Origin: Flavobacterium panacis
GTDB lineage: Bacteria; Bacteroidota; Bacteroidia; Flavobacteriales; Flavobacteriaceae
Direction of reading: 5' to 3'
Assembly (NCBI RefSeq): GCF_024649945.1
Contig: NZ_JANKMS010000001.1
Span: 930,001-994,000, forward strand
Length of the DNA stretch: 64,000 nucleotides
The translations under genes and the position numbers were made by a program. The notes below the pieces were generated by a model, which was not told the DNA's origin, made no database searches, and saw only the letters and a list, made by a program, of their open reading frames with translations. Within the stretch, counting starts at the first letter, position 1. Each line of letters starts with the position of its first letter. Positions 8,319 through 17,501 of this stretch are shown piece after piece.

Positions 8319-9527
8319 TTAATCCCATTGAAAAATTTGTATTTGTTTCTCGTTTATAGCATCATAAAAGAGAAAAGTATTTGTAGAACTAGAAGAAATA
8401 AAATCTCCCTCATCCACTTGTCCAATGAAAATAGTATCTGACGGAAATTCATTGTTTTGAATAAAATCCGGCATTAGTAACAGATTATCAATAAAATTAA
8501 CTTTACCCGTTTTATTAAAATCAATTTTTTCAAGTTCCTCGTCAGAATAGTCTCCTTTAAATTTATATCTAAAGAAAGAATTATCATCAAAACAGGAATT
8601 TATCACTCCATAATTTTTAAACCTGTATTTAGAAAGAAGAACAGAGGTAATTCTTTCAAAATAATATTCAGCTTCGAACTTTCCAAATTCTGGAATTCTA
8701 TCTAAAATTAAATTTCCTCCCCTCTCAATTTTAGACTTATTCTCTTTGTAATTTAAATTACTTAGATAATATTCTTTTTGTATCTCAAAATCTTCGCTAA
8801 TAATAGTATAGGCTTCTTCTAAAAATTCAATTTTTGGAAAATCAATTTTGTCTTTATAACCTAATTTATCACCAACTAAATCAAATACAATTTCATTTAC
8901 ATCAATTCTATAGTCACCAAAATATTCTCTTTCGTAATCTCCTGTATCCCAAAGCGAAATCAAATGAAATGTTTTGTCTTTGAATTGTTCATGATTACTA
9001 ATTTTTATTGTAACTAATGGTAAAAAAACAAATTTTGCTTTAAGATCTGTTTCTTCTGTAAACACATCTTCAAACTCTGGATATGGAATTAAATCAACCG
9101 AATATGATTTTTCTTCACTTCTCAAAACTTCATTAACTATCTTTACAGGAAGAAAACTAAAAATTAATTCTTTTTTTTCTGGCAGATAAGGCAAAAAAGC
9201 TAAGGTTTCATCTTCCTGATCATAAAATAACCAGACAACTGTATCTGTATTGAAAACTTTCTCATTTTCATCTTTCAGAGAAAAACTATAATCCATTTTG
9301 AATATAATAAAATCTCCTTCTGACGTTGGATCTGACAAAGAGTCTAAATCGAATTGAGTAAATTCAGTCTTAAATTCGTGATTTAATCCAAAAACAAAGC
9401 TCAAATCATCCTTCGTGATTGCATCTCTAAATTTATCTAATAGAAAATTTAAATACTTTTCATAATCTCTATCATTAATAGAATCGAAATATTCTTGAAG
9501 AATGATTTGAAACTTTGCGTTATCCAT
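8319..9527 (-). CDS. Unknown acidic protein embedded in the arg/pro operon
   Basis: I do not recognise this 402-residue protein. It is very acidic and rich in Asp, Glu, Phe and Tyr, and has no signal peptide or membrane segment. The first 50 residues (ILQEYFDSINDRDYEKYLNF) recall an NTF2-like fold. The end (LLLMPDFIQN, then IFIGQVDEGDF and FLFYDAINEKQIQIFQWD) faintly recalls DUF1963/YwqG-type proteins, but both impressions are weak. It sits 44 nt after argD and 35 nt before proA, so it is co-transcribed with amino-acid genes although nothing suggests a biosynthetic role. It may be a recent insertion into the operon. Confidence 0.7.
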   Translation of the reverse strand: MDNAKFQIILQEYFDSINDRDYEKYLNFLLDKFRDAITKDDLSFVFGLNHEFKTEFTQFDLDSLSDPTSEGDFIIFKMDYSFSLKDENEKVFNTDTVVWLFYDQEDETLAFLPYLPEKKELIFSFLPVKIVNEVLRSEEKSYSVDLIPYPEFEDVFTEETDLKAKFVFLPLVTIKISNHEQFKDKTFHLISLWDTGDYEREYFGDYRIDVNEIVFDLVGDKLGYKDKIDFPKIEFLEEAYTIISEDFEIQKEYYLSNLNYKENKSKIERGGNLILDRIPEFGKFEAEYYFERITSVLLSKYRFKNYGVINSCFDDNSFFRYKFKGDYSDEELEKIDFNKTGKVNFIDNLLLMPDFIQNNEFPSDTIFIGQVDEGDFISSSSTNTFLFYDAINEKQIQIFQWD

Positions 9528-9571
9528 ATATTTATATTCTGAAATTAAATGAACATATATACTTTAGAAAA

Positions 9572-10711
9572 CTAACTCTTAAGCTCTTCTAAACTTTCTT
9601 TTAAAGCTTTTACAAACGTATCAATATCAGCTTTTTTCACAGTTAAAGGCGGTAAAATTCTTAATAGATTTTTATTGTTTGCGCTTCCTGTAAAAATGTG
9701 TTTTTCGATAATCAATTTCTTTCTTAAAGCTGCTACATCAAAATCAAACTCTACTCCAAGCATTAAGCCTTTTCCTTTTACTTGTTTGATTCCTTCAACT
9801 TCTTTGATTTTCTCTAAGAAATATTCATAAACCTCATTTACATTCTTTTGTAAATCAAGTTTTTCAATTACGTCTAAAACTGCAATTCCTGCTGCGCAAG
9901 ACAAGTGGCTTCCACCGAAAGTAGTTCCTAATAACCCGAAACTTGCTTCGAATTTTGGAGAAATCAAAATTGCTCCAACTGGAAAACCGTTCCCCATTCC
10001 TTTTGCAACTGAAATAATATCAGCATTGATTCCGTGGTGTTGGAAAGCGAAAAATTTCCCACTTCTTCCGTATCCTGACTGTACTTCGTCTAAGATTAAA
10101 ACCACATCGTGTTTTTTACATGCTTTTTCTAAAGCTTGAAAAAACTCCGTTGTTCCTTGGTCTAAACCTCCAACTCCTTGAATTCCTTCAATAATTACAG
10201 CTGTAACATCTCCTTTTGCTAATTCCGCTTCAACCAATTCGATTTGGTTTAAAGGTAAAAATGTTACTTCTTGCTGCGCATTTAATGGCGCAACAATCTT
10301 TTTGTTATCTGTAACCGCAACTGCTGCAGAAGTTCTTCCGTGGAAAGAATTATGAAATGCCACAACTCTTGATTTTCCGTTGTGGAAAGAAGCTAATTTT
10401 AAAGCATTTTCATTTGCTTCAGCACCAGAACTGCATAAAAACAATTCATAATCTTCTAATCCTGAAAGTTTTCCTAATTTCTGTGCCAATTCAACCTGCA
10501 AAGGATTTTGAATTGCATTTGAATAAAAACCTAAATGATCGATTTGATTTTTAAGTTTTGCTACATAATCCGGCTGTGTGTGTCCAATAGAAATCACACC
10601 ATGTCCGCTGTATAAATCTAAATATTCTACTCCTTTGTCATCGATAATGGTACAATCAATTGCTTTTACTGGAGTAATGTCGTATAATGGGTAAACGTTG
10701 AATAAGTTCAT
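9572..10711 (-). CDS. argD: Acetylornithine/succinylornithine aminotransferase
   Basis: A PLP-dependent class III aminotransferase that converts N-acylglutamate semialdehyde to N-acylornithine. Motifs include LYSGHGVISIGHTQP near the N-terminus, LCSSGAEANENALKLA (cofactor phosphate binding), ILDEVQSGYGRSGKFFA (the Asp contacting the pyridine nitrogen) and ISVAKGMGNGFPVGA, whose Lys forms the Schiff base. 379 residues, complete. It lies 140 nt downstream of argC, with a tandem word repeat in the gap. Confidence 0.93.
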   Translation of the reverse strand: MNLFNVYPLYDITPVKAIDCTIIDDKGVEYLDLYSGHGVISIGHTQPDYVAKLKNQIDHLGFYSNAIQNPLQVELAQKLGKLSGLEDYELFLCSSGAEANENALKLASFHNGKSRVVAFHNSFHGRTSAAVAVTDNKKIVAPLNAQQEVTFLPLNQIELVEAELAKGDVTAVIIEGIQGVGGLDQGTTEFFQALEKACKKHDVVLILDEVQSGYGRSGKFFAFQHHGINADIISVAKGMGNGFPVGAILISPKFEASFGLLGTTFGGSHLSCAAGIAVLDVIEKLDLQKNVNEVYEYFLEKIKEVEGIKQVKGKGLMLGVEFDFDVAALRKKLIIEKHIFTGSANNKNLLRILPPLTVKKADIDTFVKALKESLEELKS

Positions 10712-10727
10712 TTTGTTTTGTTTATTT

Positions 10728-10850
10728 TGTTTCAGGTTTCAGGTTTCAAGTTAACTTGCAACGTGAAACTTTAAACTTGAAACTAGTTATGTTTCTTTTT
10801 CATATTTCAGATTAACGTGTAACCTGAAACTTTAAACTTGAAACTAAAAA
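10728..10850. repeat. Tandem/inverted word repeat between argC and argD
   Basis: The phrase AACTTTAAACTTGAAACT occurs twice, at about 10766-10783 and 10828-10845. Each copy is preceded by a TTCAGGTTTCAAG- or TTTCAGATTAACG-like left half that can pair with it. The 140-nt spacer is therefore two imperfect hairpins in a row. Confidence 0.65.
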
Positions 10851-10851
10851 A

Positions 10852-11829
10852 TTAAAATCCGCTTGGCTTCAAATGCAAACCTGTGGTTTCTTCTAATCCG
10901 AACATTAAATTCATGTTTTGAATTGCTTGTCCTGAAGCACCTTTGGTTAAGTTATCTATAATTGATGTTATGAGAACCCGGTTTCCTTTTTTCAATAAAC
11001 TAATGATACATTTGTTCGTTTGAACCACTTGTTTCATGTTGATGTTGGTTGTTGTAACCGTTACAAAAGGTTCATTTTTATAGAACTCTTGGTATTTTTC
11101 AACTAATTGCTCCAAACTGTCATCACATAATGTATAAAGCGTTGCAAAAATTCCCCTTGGAAAATCTCCTCTGTTCGGAATAAAAAGCAATTCGCTGTCA
11201 AAATCATCTTGCAACTGAACCAAACTTTCTGAAATTTCACCTAAATGCTGGTGCTCGAAAGCTTTGTAATGCGAAAAATTATTGTTTCTCCAACTGAAAT
11301 GAGAAGTTTCTGAAAGACTTACTCCCGCTCCTGTGCTTCCTGTTGTTGCATTAATATGAACATCGTTATTCAACAAATTATGTTCTGCTAAAGGCAACAA
11401 GGCCAACTGAATAGCAGTTGCAAAACAACCTGGATTGGCGATATAATTTGCTTTTTTGATTTCTGCTTTATTAATTTCAGGCAATCCGTAAACGAAATCT
11501 TTTCCTTCGAAATGAGCATCTTTATTCAATCTGAAATCATTTCCTAAATCAATGATTTTAGTATGACTTGCAAACTGATTTTCTTTCAAAAATGAAATCG
11601 ATTTTCCGTGGCCTAAGCACAAGAAAACAACATTCACATTTGGATTGATTTCGGCTGTGAAATTCATTTCGATATCGCCCATCAAATCGTGGTGCGCTAC
11701 AGAAAGTGGTTTTCCGGCGTTTGTTGTACTGTAAACAAAATCGATGTTTACTTTTGGATGATACATTAAAATTCTGATGAGTTCTCCGGCTGTGTAGCCA
11801 GAACCACCAATAATTCCGACATTAATCAT
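10852..11829 (-). CDS. argC: N-acetyl-gamma-glutamyl-phosphate reductase
   Basis: It reduces N-acylglutamyl phosphate to the semialdehyde with NADPH. The dinucleotide-binding GIIGGSGYTAGELIRIL opens the protein, and the catalytic cysteine lies in NPGCFATAIQLALLPL. The conserved NATTGSTGAGV and RGIFATLY segments are present. 325 residues, complete. Its start overlaps the end of argG by 8 nt, indicating translational coupling. Confidence 0.95.
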   Translation of the reverse strand: MINVGIIGGSGYTAGELIRILMYHPKVNIDFVYSTTNAGKPLSVAHHDLMGDIEMNFTAEINPNVNVVFLCLGHGKSISFLKENQFASHTKIIDLGNDFRLNKDAHFEGKDFVYGLPEINKAEIKKANYIANPGCFATAIQLALLPLAEHNLLNNDVHINATTGSTGAGVSLSETSHFSWRNNNFSHYKAFEHQHLGEISESLVQLQDDFDSELLFIPNRGDFPRGIFATLYTLCDDSLEQLVEKYQEFYKNEPFVTVTTTNINMKQVVQTNKCIISLLKKGNRVLITSIIDNLTKGASGQAIQNMNLMFGLEETTGLHLKPSGF

Positions 11830-13015
11830 GGTCTAATTTGTTTACAGATGAGAAAATATTTTGAGCATTTCCTAAAATCTTAATAAATCCTTTTGCATCT
11901 TCAGATGTCCAAGCATTGTTCATTTCACCATACTGACCGAAACCAGTGTTCATCAAATCATTTTCAGATTCGATTCCGTCAAGTGAGAAATGATATGGTT
12001 TTAACGAAACAGTCACAGTTCCATTTACTGTTTTTTGAGTGTCTTGCAAGAACGTTTCGATGTTTCTCATTACAGGATCTAAAAACTGACCTTCGTGAAA
12101 CAACATTCCGTACCAGTTTCCTAGCTGTTCTTTCCAATATTGTTGCCATTTTCCTAGAGTATGTTTCTCTAATAAATGATGCGCTTTGATGATAATTAAC
12201 GGAGCAGCAGCTTCAAAACCAACTCTACCTTTTATTCCGATAATCGTATCTCCAACGTGAATATCTCTACCAATTGCATAAGCATTTGCCAATTTTTCAA
12301 GCGCTACGATATTGTTTGAAGGTTTATCTGTTTTTCCGTTTAAACCAACTAATTCTCCCTGCTCAAAATGAAGTGTTACCTTTTCTTCACCATCTTTTTG
12401 CAATTGTGAAGGATAAGCTTCACTTGGCAATGGTTTTGCAGATGTCAAAGTTTCTTTTCCTCCAACACTTGTTCCCCAAAGTCCTTTATTGATAGAATAT
12501 TGTGCTTTTTCCCAAGAATAGCTTACACCATTTTTTTGAAGGTATTCTACTTCTTCTTGTCTCGACAATTTTAAGTCTCTAATTGGTGTAATGATTTCGA
12601 TTTCCGGAGCAATAGTTTGGAAAATCAAATCGAAACGAATTTGGTCATTTCCTGCACCTGTACTTCCGTGTGCGATTGCGCTTGCTCCCACTTTTTTAGC
12701 ATATTTAATTGCTTCAATAGCTTGGAAAACACGCTCTGCACTTACTGATAATGGATATGTATTATTTTTTAATACGTTTCCAAAAATCAAATATTTTATA
12801 GCTTTATCATAATATTTGTCTACGATTGTCAAGTTTGCGTGTTGTGCACTTCCTAACTCGTAAGCTCTTTTTTCTATTGCTGATAATTCTTCTGCGTCGA
12901 ATCCTCCTGTGTCAACAAGAACAGTGTGAACTTCGTATCCTTTTTCATTTTTTAAATATTTCAAACAATACGAGGTATCTAATCCTCCGCTATAAGCTAA
13001 TACTACTTTTTTCAT
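11822..13015 (-). CDS. argG: Argininosuccinate synthase
   Basis: An ATP-dependent ligase joining citrulline and aspartate. The N-terminal pyrophosphatase loop AYSGGLDTSYCLKYL is evident, followed by AHGSTGAGNDQIRFD, ITPIRDLKLSRQEEVEYL and SINKGLWGTSVGGKETL. 397 residues, the usual length for this family. It is the second gene of the operon, 55 nt after the GNAT gene, and overlaps argC. Confidence 0.95.
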   Translation of the reverse strand: MKKVVLAYSGGLDTSYCLKYLKNEKGYEVHTVLVDTGGFDAEELSAIEKRAYELGSAQHANLTIVDKYYDKAIKYLIFGNVLKNNTYPLSVSAERVFQAIEAIKYAKKVGASAIAHGSTGAGNDQIRFDLIFQTIAPEIEIITPIRDLKLSRQEEVEYLQKNGVSYSWEKAQYSINKGLWGTSVGGKETLTSAKPLPSEAYPSQLQKDGEEKVTLHFEQGELVGLNGKTDKPSNNIVALEKLANAYAIGRDIHVGDTIIGIKGRVGFEAAAPLIIIKAHHLLEKHTLGKWQQYWKEQLGNWYGMLFHEGQFLDPVMRNIETFLQDTQKTVNGTVTVSLKPYHFSLDGIESENDLMNTGFGQYGEMNNAWTSEDAKGFIKILGNAQNIFSSVNKLDHD

Positions 13016-13070
13016 TTTTTATAATTTAGGCTAATACTTTCGTATGTAGCAGTTTGAGATTTCTTTTTAA

Positions 13071-13718
13071 TTAAATTTTGAATAAAAAAATAAATGACAC
13101 TATTTTGTTTAAGAATAAAGCCTGTTTGATTTTTTTCAATCTGCTTAGAACAGCCTCGTTAAAAGGATGTCTCGGCGGATTTTTTTGTTTTTCTTTCGGA
13201 TCGTACAACATTCCTGTACAAAGACACATTTTGTTTTCTTTGCTTTGTAAAATCGGGAAATTAGTACATGTTTTACAGCCTGCCCAAAAACTCGGATCGG
13301 TTGTTAATTCTGAGAAAGGAACAGGTTTATAGCCAAGTTCAGAGTTAATTTTCATAACCGCCAAACCAGTTGTAATTCCGAATATTTTAGCATCAGGATA
13401 TCTCTTCAAAGAATAATCAAAAACTTTTGATTTGATCTTTTTTGCCAAACCTAAACTTCTGTAGTCTGGGTGTACAATTAAACCAGAATGTGCCACGAAT
13501 TTTCCGTGTTCCCAGCTTTCGATATAACAAAAACCTGCAAATTTTCCATCGGCCAGAGCAATCATCGCATCACCATTCGACATTTTTTTCTGAATGTACT
13601 CAGGAGTTCTTTTAGCAATCCCCGTACCTCTCAACAAGGCAGATGATTCTATCGTATCGCAGATTTCCTGTGCGAATTTGAAGTGTTCTTCCTGGGTAAC
13701 AACAATAGAGATCTTCAT
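13071..13718 (-). CDS. GNAT acyltransferase, probable N-acylglutamate synthase of the arginine pathway
   Basis: A 215-residue Gcn5-type acyltransferase with the acyl-CoA loop LIVHPDYRSLGLAKKI at about residues 80-95. As the first gene of the operon it is the best candidate for the missing first step, acylation of glutamate, since no argJ or classical argA is present in the cluster. That role is inferred from context. The C-terminal part carries a cysteine cluster (Cys148-x2-Cys151 and Cys165-x-Cys167) that looks like a metal site, unusual for GNAT proteins. The tail after about residue 180 is basic and hydrophobic and may be unstructured. Confidence 0.78.
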   Translation of the reverse strand: MKISIVVTQEEHFKFAQEICDTIESSALLRGTGIAKRTPEYIQKKMSNGDAMIALADGKFAGFCYIESWEHGKFVAHSGLIVHPDYRSLGLAKKIKSKVFDYSLKRYPDAKIFGITTGLAVMKINSELGYKPVPFSELTTDPSFWAGCKTCTNFPILQSKENKMCLCTGMLYDPKEKQKNPPRHPFNEAVLSRLKKIKQALFLNKIVSFIFLFKI

Positions 13719-13874
13719 TTCAATAATTGAAGTTAGAGTTAAAAATTAAAGCATATTGACTCGTTTGAAATCCAGAATTGAATCCAATAAATTTAAGCAT
13801 AAAAGAAGTAACTTTCTCAAAATCAAAACCTTGATCAAGAAAATTTACAAAATAATAAATACTTTTAGGATATG

Positions 13875-13891
13875 TTTGTCCAATGGACAAA
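13875..13891. promoter_or_regulatory. Palindrome TTTGTCC-AAT-GGACAAA in the arg operon leader
   Basis: A perfect 7-bp inverted repeat with a 3-nt centre lies about 157 nt upstream of the GNAT start, inside the predicted transcript. A second palindrome with the same arms, TTTGTC-CGT-GACAAA, lies at 13998-14012. The arms can pair within each site or between sites. It could be a protein operator or part of switching RNA hairpins. Confidence 0.5.
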
Positions 13892-13954
13892 TTATGTGAT
13901 TTCAAAATGAAAAATGGATATGAATAAATATACGGCTATAAAACTCAGTGAACA

Positions 13955-14041
13955 CTATAGAGCTAGTGTCCGTACTTCGGGAGAAGTAATCGGTGAGTTT
14001 GTCCGTGACAAAGAAGTTATATGTAAACTTATTTTATTCAT
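13955..14041 (-). CDS. Putative 28-residue leader peptide of the arg operon
   Basis: The ORF runs from ATG at 14041 to TAG at 13955-13957. The predicted -7 box (14047-14054) is so close that transcription would start nearly on the ATG, suggesting a leaderless or near-leaderless message. The peptide reads MNKISLHITS, then LSRTNSPITS and PEVRTLAL, and has two CGG arginine codons, a codon rare in this genome. Arg13 lies inside the palindrome at 13998-14012. The segment is clearly less AT-rich than its surroundings. Coding is unproven; it may instead be purely a structured RNA. Confidence 0.4.
   Translation of the reverse strand: MNKISLHITSLSRTNSPITSPEVRTLAL
13958..13996 (-). ncRNA. Hairpins in the arg operon leader RNA
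   Basis: On the minus-strand RNA two adjacent stem-loops are visible. One is TACTTC-TCCC-GAAGTA (6-bp stem, tetraloop). The other is CACTA-GCTCTA-TAGTG, extendable by one base pair on its outer side. Together with the TTTGTC palindrome just upstream they make a compact structured block of about 90 nt within an otherwise unstructured AT-rich leader. No terminator-like U-run follows, so any control would not be by a classical terminator that I can see. Confidence 0.4.
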
Positions 14042-14046
14042 CGGTG

Positions 14047-14076
14047 CAAAAGTACATCTTTTTTTTATTTACAAAA
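14047..14076 (-). promoter_or_regulatory. Predicted promoter of the arginine/proline operon
   Basis: Read on the minus strand, TTTTG (14076-14072) is followed after 17 nt by TACTTTTG (14054-14047). This is a full match to the Bacteroidetes TAnnTTTG -7 element with a -33 TTG. It is about 330 nt upstream of the first long gene, leaving room for the leader described separately. It lies between that gene and the terminator of the M1 peptidase. Confidence 0.65.
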
Positions 14077-14130
14077 CAAAAATTAAAAATTCTAACATTT
14101 TTTTTGCGTTTTGTTAATACCGCAAAATAC

Positions 14131-14164
14131 AAAACCCGATAATTATTTCTAATTATCGGGTTTT
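14131..14164. terminator. Terminator of the M1 peptidase gene
   Basis: A perfect 15-bp stem (14131-14145 with 14150-14164) has a TTTC loop on the plus strand. The outer part is A/T and the core is CCCGATAATTA, followed on the minus strand by T-rich sequence. It lies 24 nt past the peptidase stop codon. Confidence 0.85.
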
Positions 14165-14187
14165 AAATGTTTTATAATTCAGCTTTT

Positions 14188-16458
14188 TTACTTCTTAGTA
14201 AAAGGTATTACCTGATTATTTCCCATAAGAATCATATCAAAACCTGTTTTAGCTTCATTGAATTTAAATTTCAATCCAGCTCTAGACGATTCAAATGTAT
14301 CTTTTTCACCTGCAACAGGAGATAAAGAGAATTTTGGATAGTTTGGAAGTTCCGCACTTAAAACACTATTTTTCTCTGTCAATTCAATTGTCAAAGGCGA
14401 AGTTTTAGTAGCATAATTACCTACATATGCATCTAAAATAATGTCTTTTTCTAACTTACCTTTTCCAGCTGTCCAAACATTATTTGATTCGTTATTATCT
14501 GGAAAAACATGATCAGGATCCAAAGTTATACTTGCAATTTCTTCTGTTGAATTATGCTTGAAAGACCAACTGTTATTACGTTGCCAGATTTCTACAGGAA
14601 GATTAACTCTTGTAACTTTTCCGCTTTTCGTTTTAACATCTAAAACAATCGGCATTGGCATTTTATCGAAATTTTCAACCGTAATTACCGCTCCTTTTGA
14701 CGGATCATTTTTAACGTACATTACTGAATTAATACCTTGATCAAATCTCCAGTTGTTTACGTACCAGCTTCTCCAGAACCAACTTAAATCTTCACCTGCA
14801 ATATTTTCCATTGATCTAAAGAAATCATCTGGCTGAGGATGTTTGTAAGCCCAACGTTCAATATAAGTTCTGAAAGCAGTATCAAAACGTTCTTTCCCTA
14901 AAATCTGCTCTCTTAAAATGATCAGTCCAGCACTTGGTTTAAAGTAACATAACATCCCAATATTACCTTCTTTCATATTGTCTGGCGAACTCATAATGGT
15001 TTCCAAATCAGGACGAGTAAATGATTCAGCTTCTTGATGCAAATCAGATGCAGGTTCTTTATATTCACCATTATTGAATGCCGCTGTACTTAATGAATTA
15101 ATAAAAGTATTAAAACCTTCATCCATCCATCCAAATAGTCTTTCGTTAGATCCCACAATCATAGGAAACCAAATATGACCAAATTCATGATCTGTAACTC
15201 CCCAAAGATCTTGCCCCTTAGATTTCCATCCACAGAAAACAATTCCTGGATATTCCATTCCTCCTTCATTTCCTGCTACATTTGTAGCTGCCGGATAAGG
15301 GTATTCAAACCATTGTTTTGAATAATGTTCGATTGAAGCTTTCACATATTCTGTAGAACGTCCATAACCATCACGACCGTCACTTTCAACTGGATATGCT
15401 GATAATGCCAATGATTTTTTACCACTTGGAAGGTTAATTTTAGCACCATCTAAGATAAAAGCCGAAGATGAAGCCCAAGAGAAATCACGTGCATTTTTGA
15501 TTTTGTAGTGCCATGTTTTTTCAGTTCCAGCATTGTTATTTGCAGTTGATTCAACCTCAGAAGCTGTACGAATCATAACTGTTTTATCACTGTTAGAAGC
15601 TTCTTTATATCTTTTTAATTGTTCTGCTGAAAATACTTCCTGACCGTTTACCAATTCTCCAGAAGCTACTACGTAATGATTTCCAGGAACAGTTAACTTC
15701 ACATCAAAATCACCATATTCCAAGTAAAACTCAGAAGCACCTAAATATGGAGCTGTGTTCCATCCTCTTACATCATCATAAACACACATACGTGGATACC
15801 ATTGTGCAATAGTGAAGATTTTTCCGTTTTTAGTTTCTAAAACTCCCATTCTGTCAGACCCTTCAAATGGTGCGATAAAAGAGAATTCGATTTTAATTTT
15901 TACAGAACCACCTTTTGCTGCCAACTCCTGTGGAAGAAAAATCTGCATTCTGGTATCTGTAACAACATATTTTGCTTCAACTTCTGCTTTGCCCTTTCCT
16001 CCTGAAATTACTTTTACAGATTTAATTTTGTTTCCGCCATCAAAAACTTGTCCTTGCGCTCCGTTACGGCTTCCTGTTAAAGGTACAACCGCATTTCCTC
16101 TTGAATCTTCTTTAAATAAGTTTTGATCTAAATTCAGCCAAAGAAATCCTAATTTATCCGGACTATTATTTGTATATGTAATTTCGTCTGTACCAACAAT
16201 CTCGTTTGTTGTCCCGTTTAATTTTGCTGTGATTTGGTAATCGGCTCTGTTCTGCCAGTACTCAGCTCCCGGCTGACCGCTCGCTGTACGGGTTGATGTT
16301 CCATTTTTGGTGTAAAAATGTGGACCAAAGGCATCATGATAATTGTAATTGTTTACAGGATTTGCCGCTGTCGCTGCTGGAGTTTGCTGCGCCCATAACG
16401 ATGAAATCCCAAAAAATAAAGCCGCGGTTAAAAAGGCTTTTGCACATTGCTTTTTCAT
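14188..16458 (-). CDS. Secreted M1-family zinc metallopeptidase
   Basis: A 756-residue gluzincin aminopeptidase-like enzyme with a signal peptide ending near LWAQQ. The zinc motif is HEFGHIWFP at about residues 423-431, with the third ligand in [21 protein letters not shown] replaces the classical GAMEN exopeptidase motif. The N-terminal beta domain ([19 protein letters not shown]) is typical of the family. A tail of about 120 residues follows the catalytic part and ends QVIPFTKK, with no obvious T9SS domain. The start at MKKQCAKAF gives a proper signal peptide, whereas an earlier ATG at 16482 would add eight residues. It is monocistronic, with its own terminator. Confidence 0.88.
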   Translation of the reverse strand: MKKQCAKAFLTAALFFGISSLWAQQTPAATAANPVNNYNYHDAFGPHFYTKNGTSTRTASGQPGAEYWQNRADYQITAKLNGTTNEIVGTDEITYTNNSPDKLGFLWLNLDQNLFKEDSRGNAVVPLTGSRNGAQGQVFDGGNKIKSVKVISGGKGKAEVEAKYVVTDTRMQIFLPQELAAKGGSVKIKIEFSFIAPFEGSDRMGVLETKNGKIFTIAQWYPRMCVYDDVRGWNTAPYLGASEFYLEYGDFDVKLTVPGNHYVVASGELVNGQEVFSAEQLKRYKEASNSDKTVMIRTASEVESTANNNAGTEKTWHYKIKNARDFSWASSSAFILDGAKINLPSGKKSLALSAYPVESDGRDGYGRSTEYVKASIEHYSKQWFEYPYPAATNVAGNEGGMEYPGIVFCGWKSKGQDLWGVTDHEFGHIWFPMIVGSNERLFGWMDEGFNTFINSLSTAAFNNGEYKEPASDLHQEAESFTRPDLETIMSSPDNMKEGNIGMLCYFKPSAGLIILREQILGKERFDTAFRTYIERWAYKHPQPDDFFRSMENIAGEDLSWFWRSWYVNNWRFDQGINSVMYVKNDPSKGAVITVENFDKMPMPIVLDVKTKSGKVTRVNLPVEIWQRNNSWSFKHNSTEEIASITLDPDHVFPDNNESNNVWTAGKGKLEKDIILDAYVGNYATKTSPLTIELTEKNSVLSAELPNYPKFSLSPVAGEKDTFESSRAGLKFKFNEAKTGFDMILMGNNQVIPFTKK

Positions 16459-16643
16459 ATTTTTTAGCTGTTTATGTAGCAAATTAATGAAAAAAAAAGC
16501 TATTTACAGAGAAATTTCAAAACATAAATTTAATTTTAGCAAAATTTTATCAATTAAATAATTTAGCTCATTTTATTAAAAAACTAAATTTTATAAAATA
16601 TCTTTACCTCACTTAAAAAAACAATCATTTTACACTAGATATT

Positions 16644-17495
16644 TTGACTACAACTATTTCAAATTCAAAGCTAAGCGCTTCCATTAAACATGCTGGAGCG
16701 GAGTTAATTTCAATAAAAGACAATCAAAACAAAGAATATATCTGGGAAGGTAATCCTGATTTCTGGGGAAAACATTCTCCTGTTCTTTTTCCAATTGTTG
16801 GAACCTTAAAAAATAACATTTACACCATTAATGGTAAAGAATATCAATTACCGAGACATGGCTTTGCCCGTGATATGGAATTTGAATTAATCGATAAAAC
16901 TGAAAACAAAGCCATCTTTTCTCTTAAATCATCTGAAGAGACTTTAAAAAAATATCCTTTTGAATTCGAGCTACAGCTTATTTACACGCTTAATGAAGAT
17001 TCTTTGTCTTTAGAATATAACGTCATTAATAAAAGTAAAGAAAAAATGCCGTTTTCAATTGGTGCGCATCCTGCAATTGCACTACCAAAAAACTTTGAAG
17101 ATTATGCCTTCGAATTTGAGAAAGAAGAAAATTTAAAATATTATCTTCTTGAAAATGATCTGATTTCATCAAAAACTAAAATTCTGGAAGCAAAAGATAA
17201 AATCGTTCCTTTTAATTATGAGCTTTTCAAAAATGACGCCTTAATTTTTAAAACATTAGAGTCAAAATCTTTAACTATTCTGGAAAATTCAAAACCTTAC
17301 ATAAAAGTTGATTTCGAAGATTTCCCTAGCTTAGGTCTATGGACAAAAGAAAATGCTGCTTTTGTTTGCATTGAACCTTGGTTGGGTTATTCTGATACCG
17401 ACGAAAATTCAGGAGATTTATATCAAAAAGAAGGAATTTTGATTTTGGACGAAAACAAAAATTTCACTGCAAAATTTACCATTTCAATATTATAA
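16644..17495 (+). CDS. Aldose 1-epimerase (mutarotase-like) family protein
   Basis: This is a cytoplasmic beta-sandwich sugar epimerase-like protein of 283 residues. The family blocks GAELISIKDNQNKEYIWEG, SPVLFPIVG, LPRHGFARDMEF, IGAHPAIALP and CIEPWLGYSD are seen, including the His residues expected for acid/base catalysis. The substrate is unknown; this subgroup (LacX-like) is often unassigned. The frame begins with TTG at 16644 and no ATG is suitably placed, so a TTG start is likely. The next gene begins 6 nt after its stop. Confidence 0.82.
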   Translation: MTTTISNSKLSASIKHAGAELISIKDNQNKEYIWEGNPDFWGKHSPVLFPIVGTLKNNIYTINGKEYQLPRHGFARDMEFELIDKTENKAIFSLKSSEETLKKYPFEFELQLIYTLNEDSLSLEYNVINKSKEKMPFSIGAHPAIALPKNFEDYAFEFEKEENLKYYLLENDLISSKTKILEAKDKIVPFNYELFKNDALIFKTLESKSLTILENSKPYIKVDFEDFPSLGLWTKENAAFVCIEPWLGYSDTDENSGDLYQKEGILILDENKNFTAKFTISIL

Positions 17496-17501
17496 TCAAA
17501 A

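Noticed and set aside
13720..13905. 61-codon minus-strand ORF directly before the arg operon's GNAT gene
   Set aside because: Its stop is one base from the GNAT ATG, which looked like coupling. The composition, however, is what AT-rich noncoding DNA gives (Phe, Asn, Tyr, Ser), and it starts beside the leader palindrome. I treat the stretch as leader RNA.
13914..14117. 67-codon plus-strand ORF opposite the arg leader
   Set aside because: It is the antisense of the structured leader and runs through the predicted promoter into AT-rich sequence. No promoter drives it.
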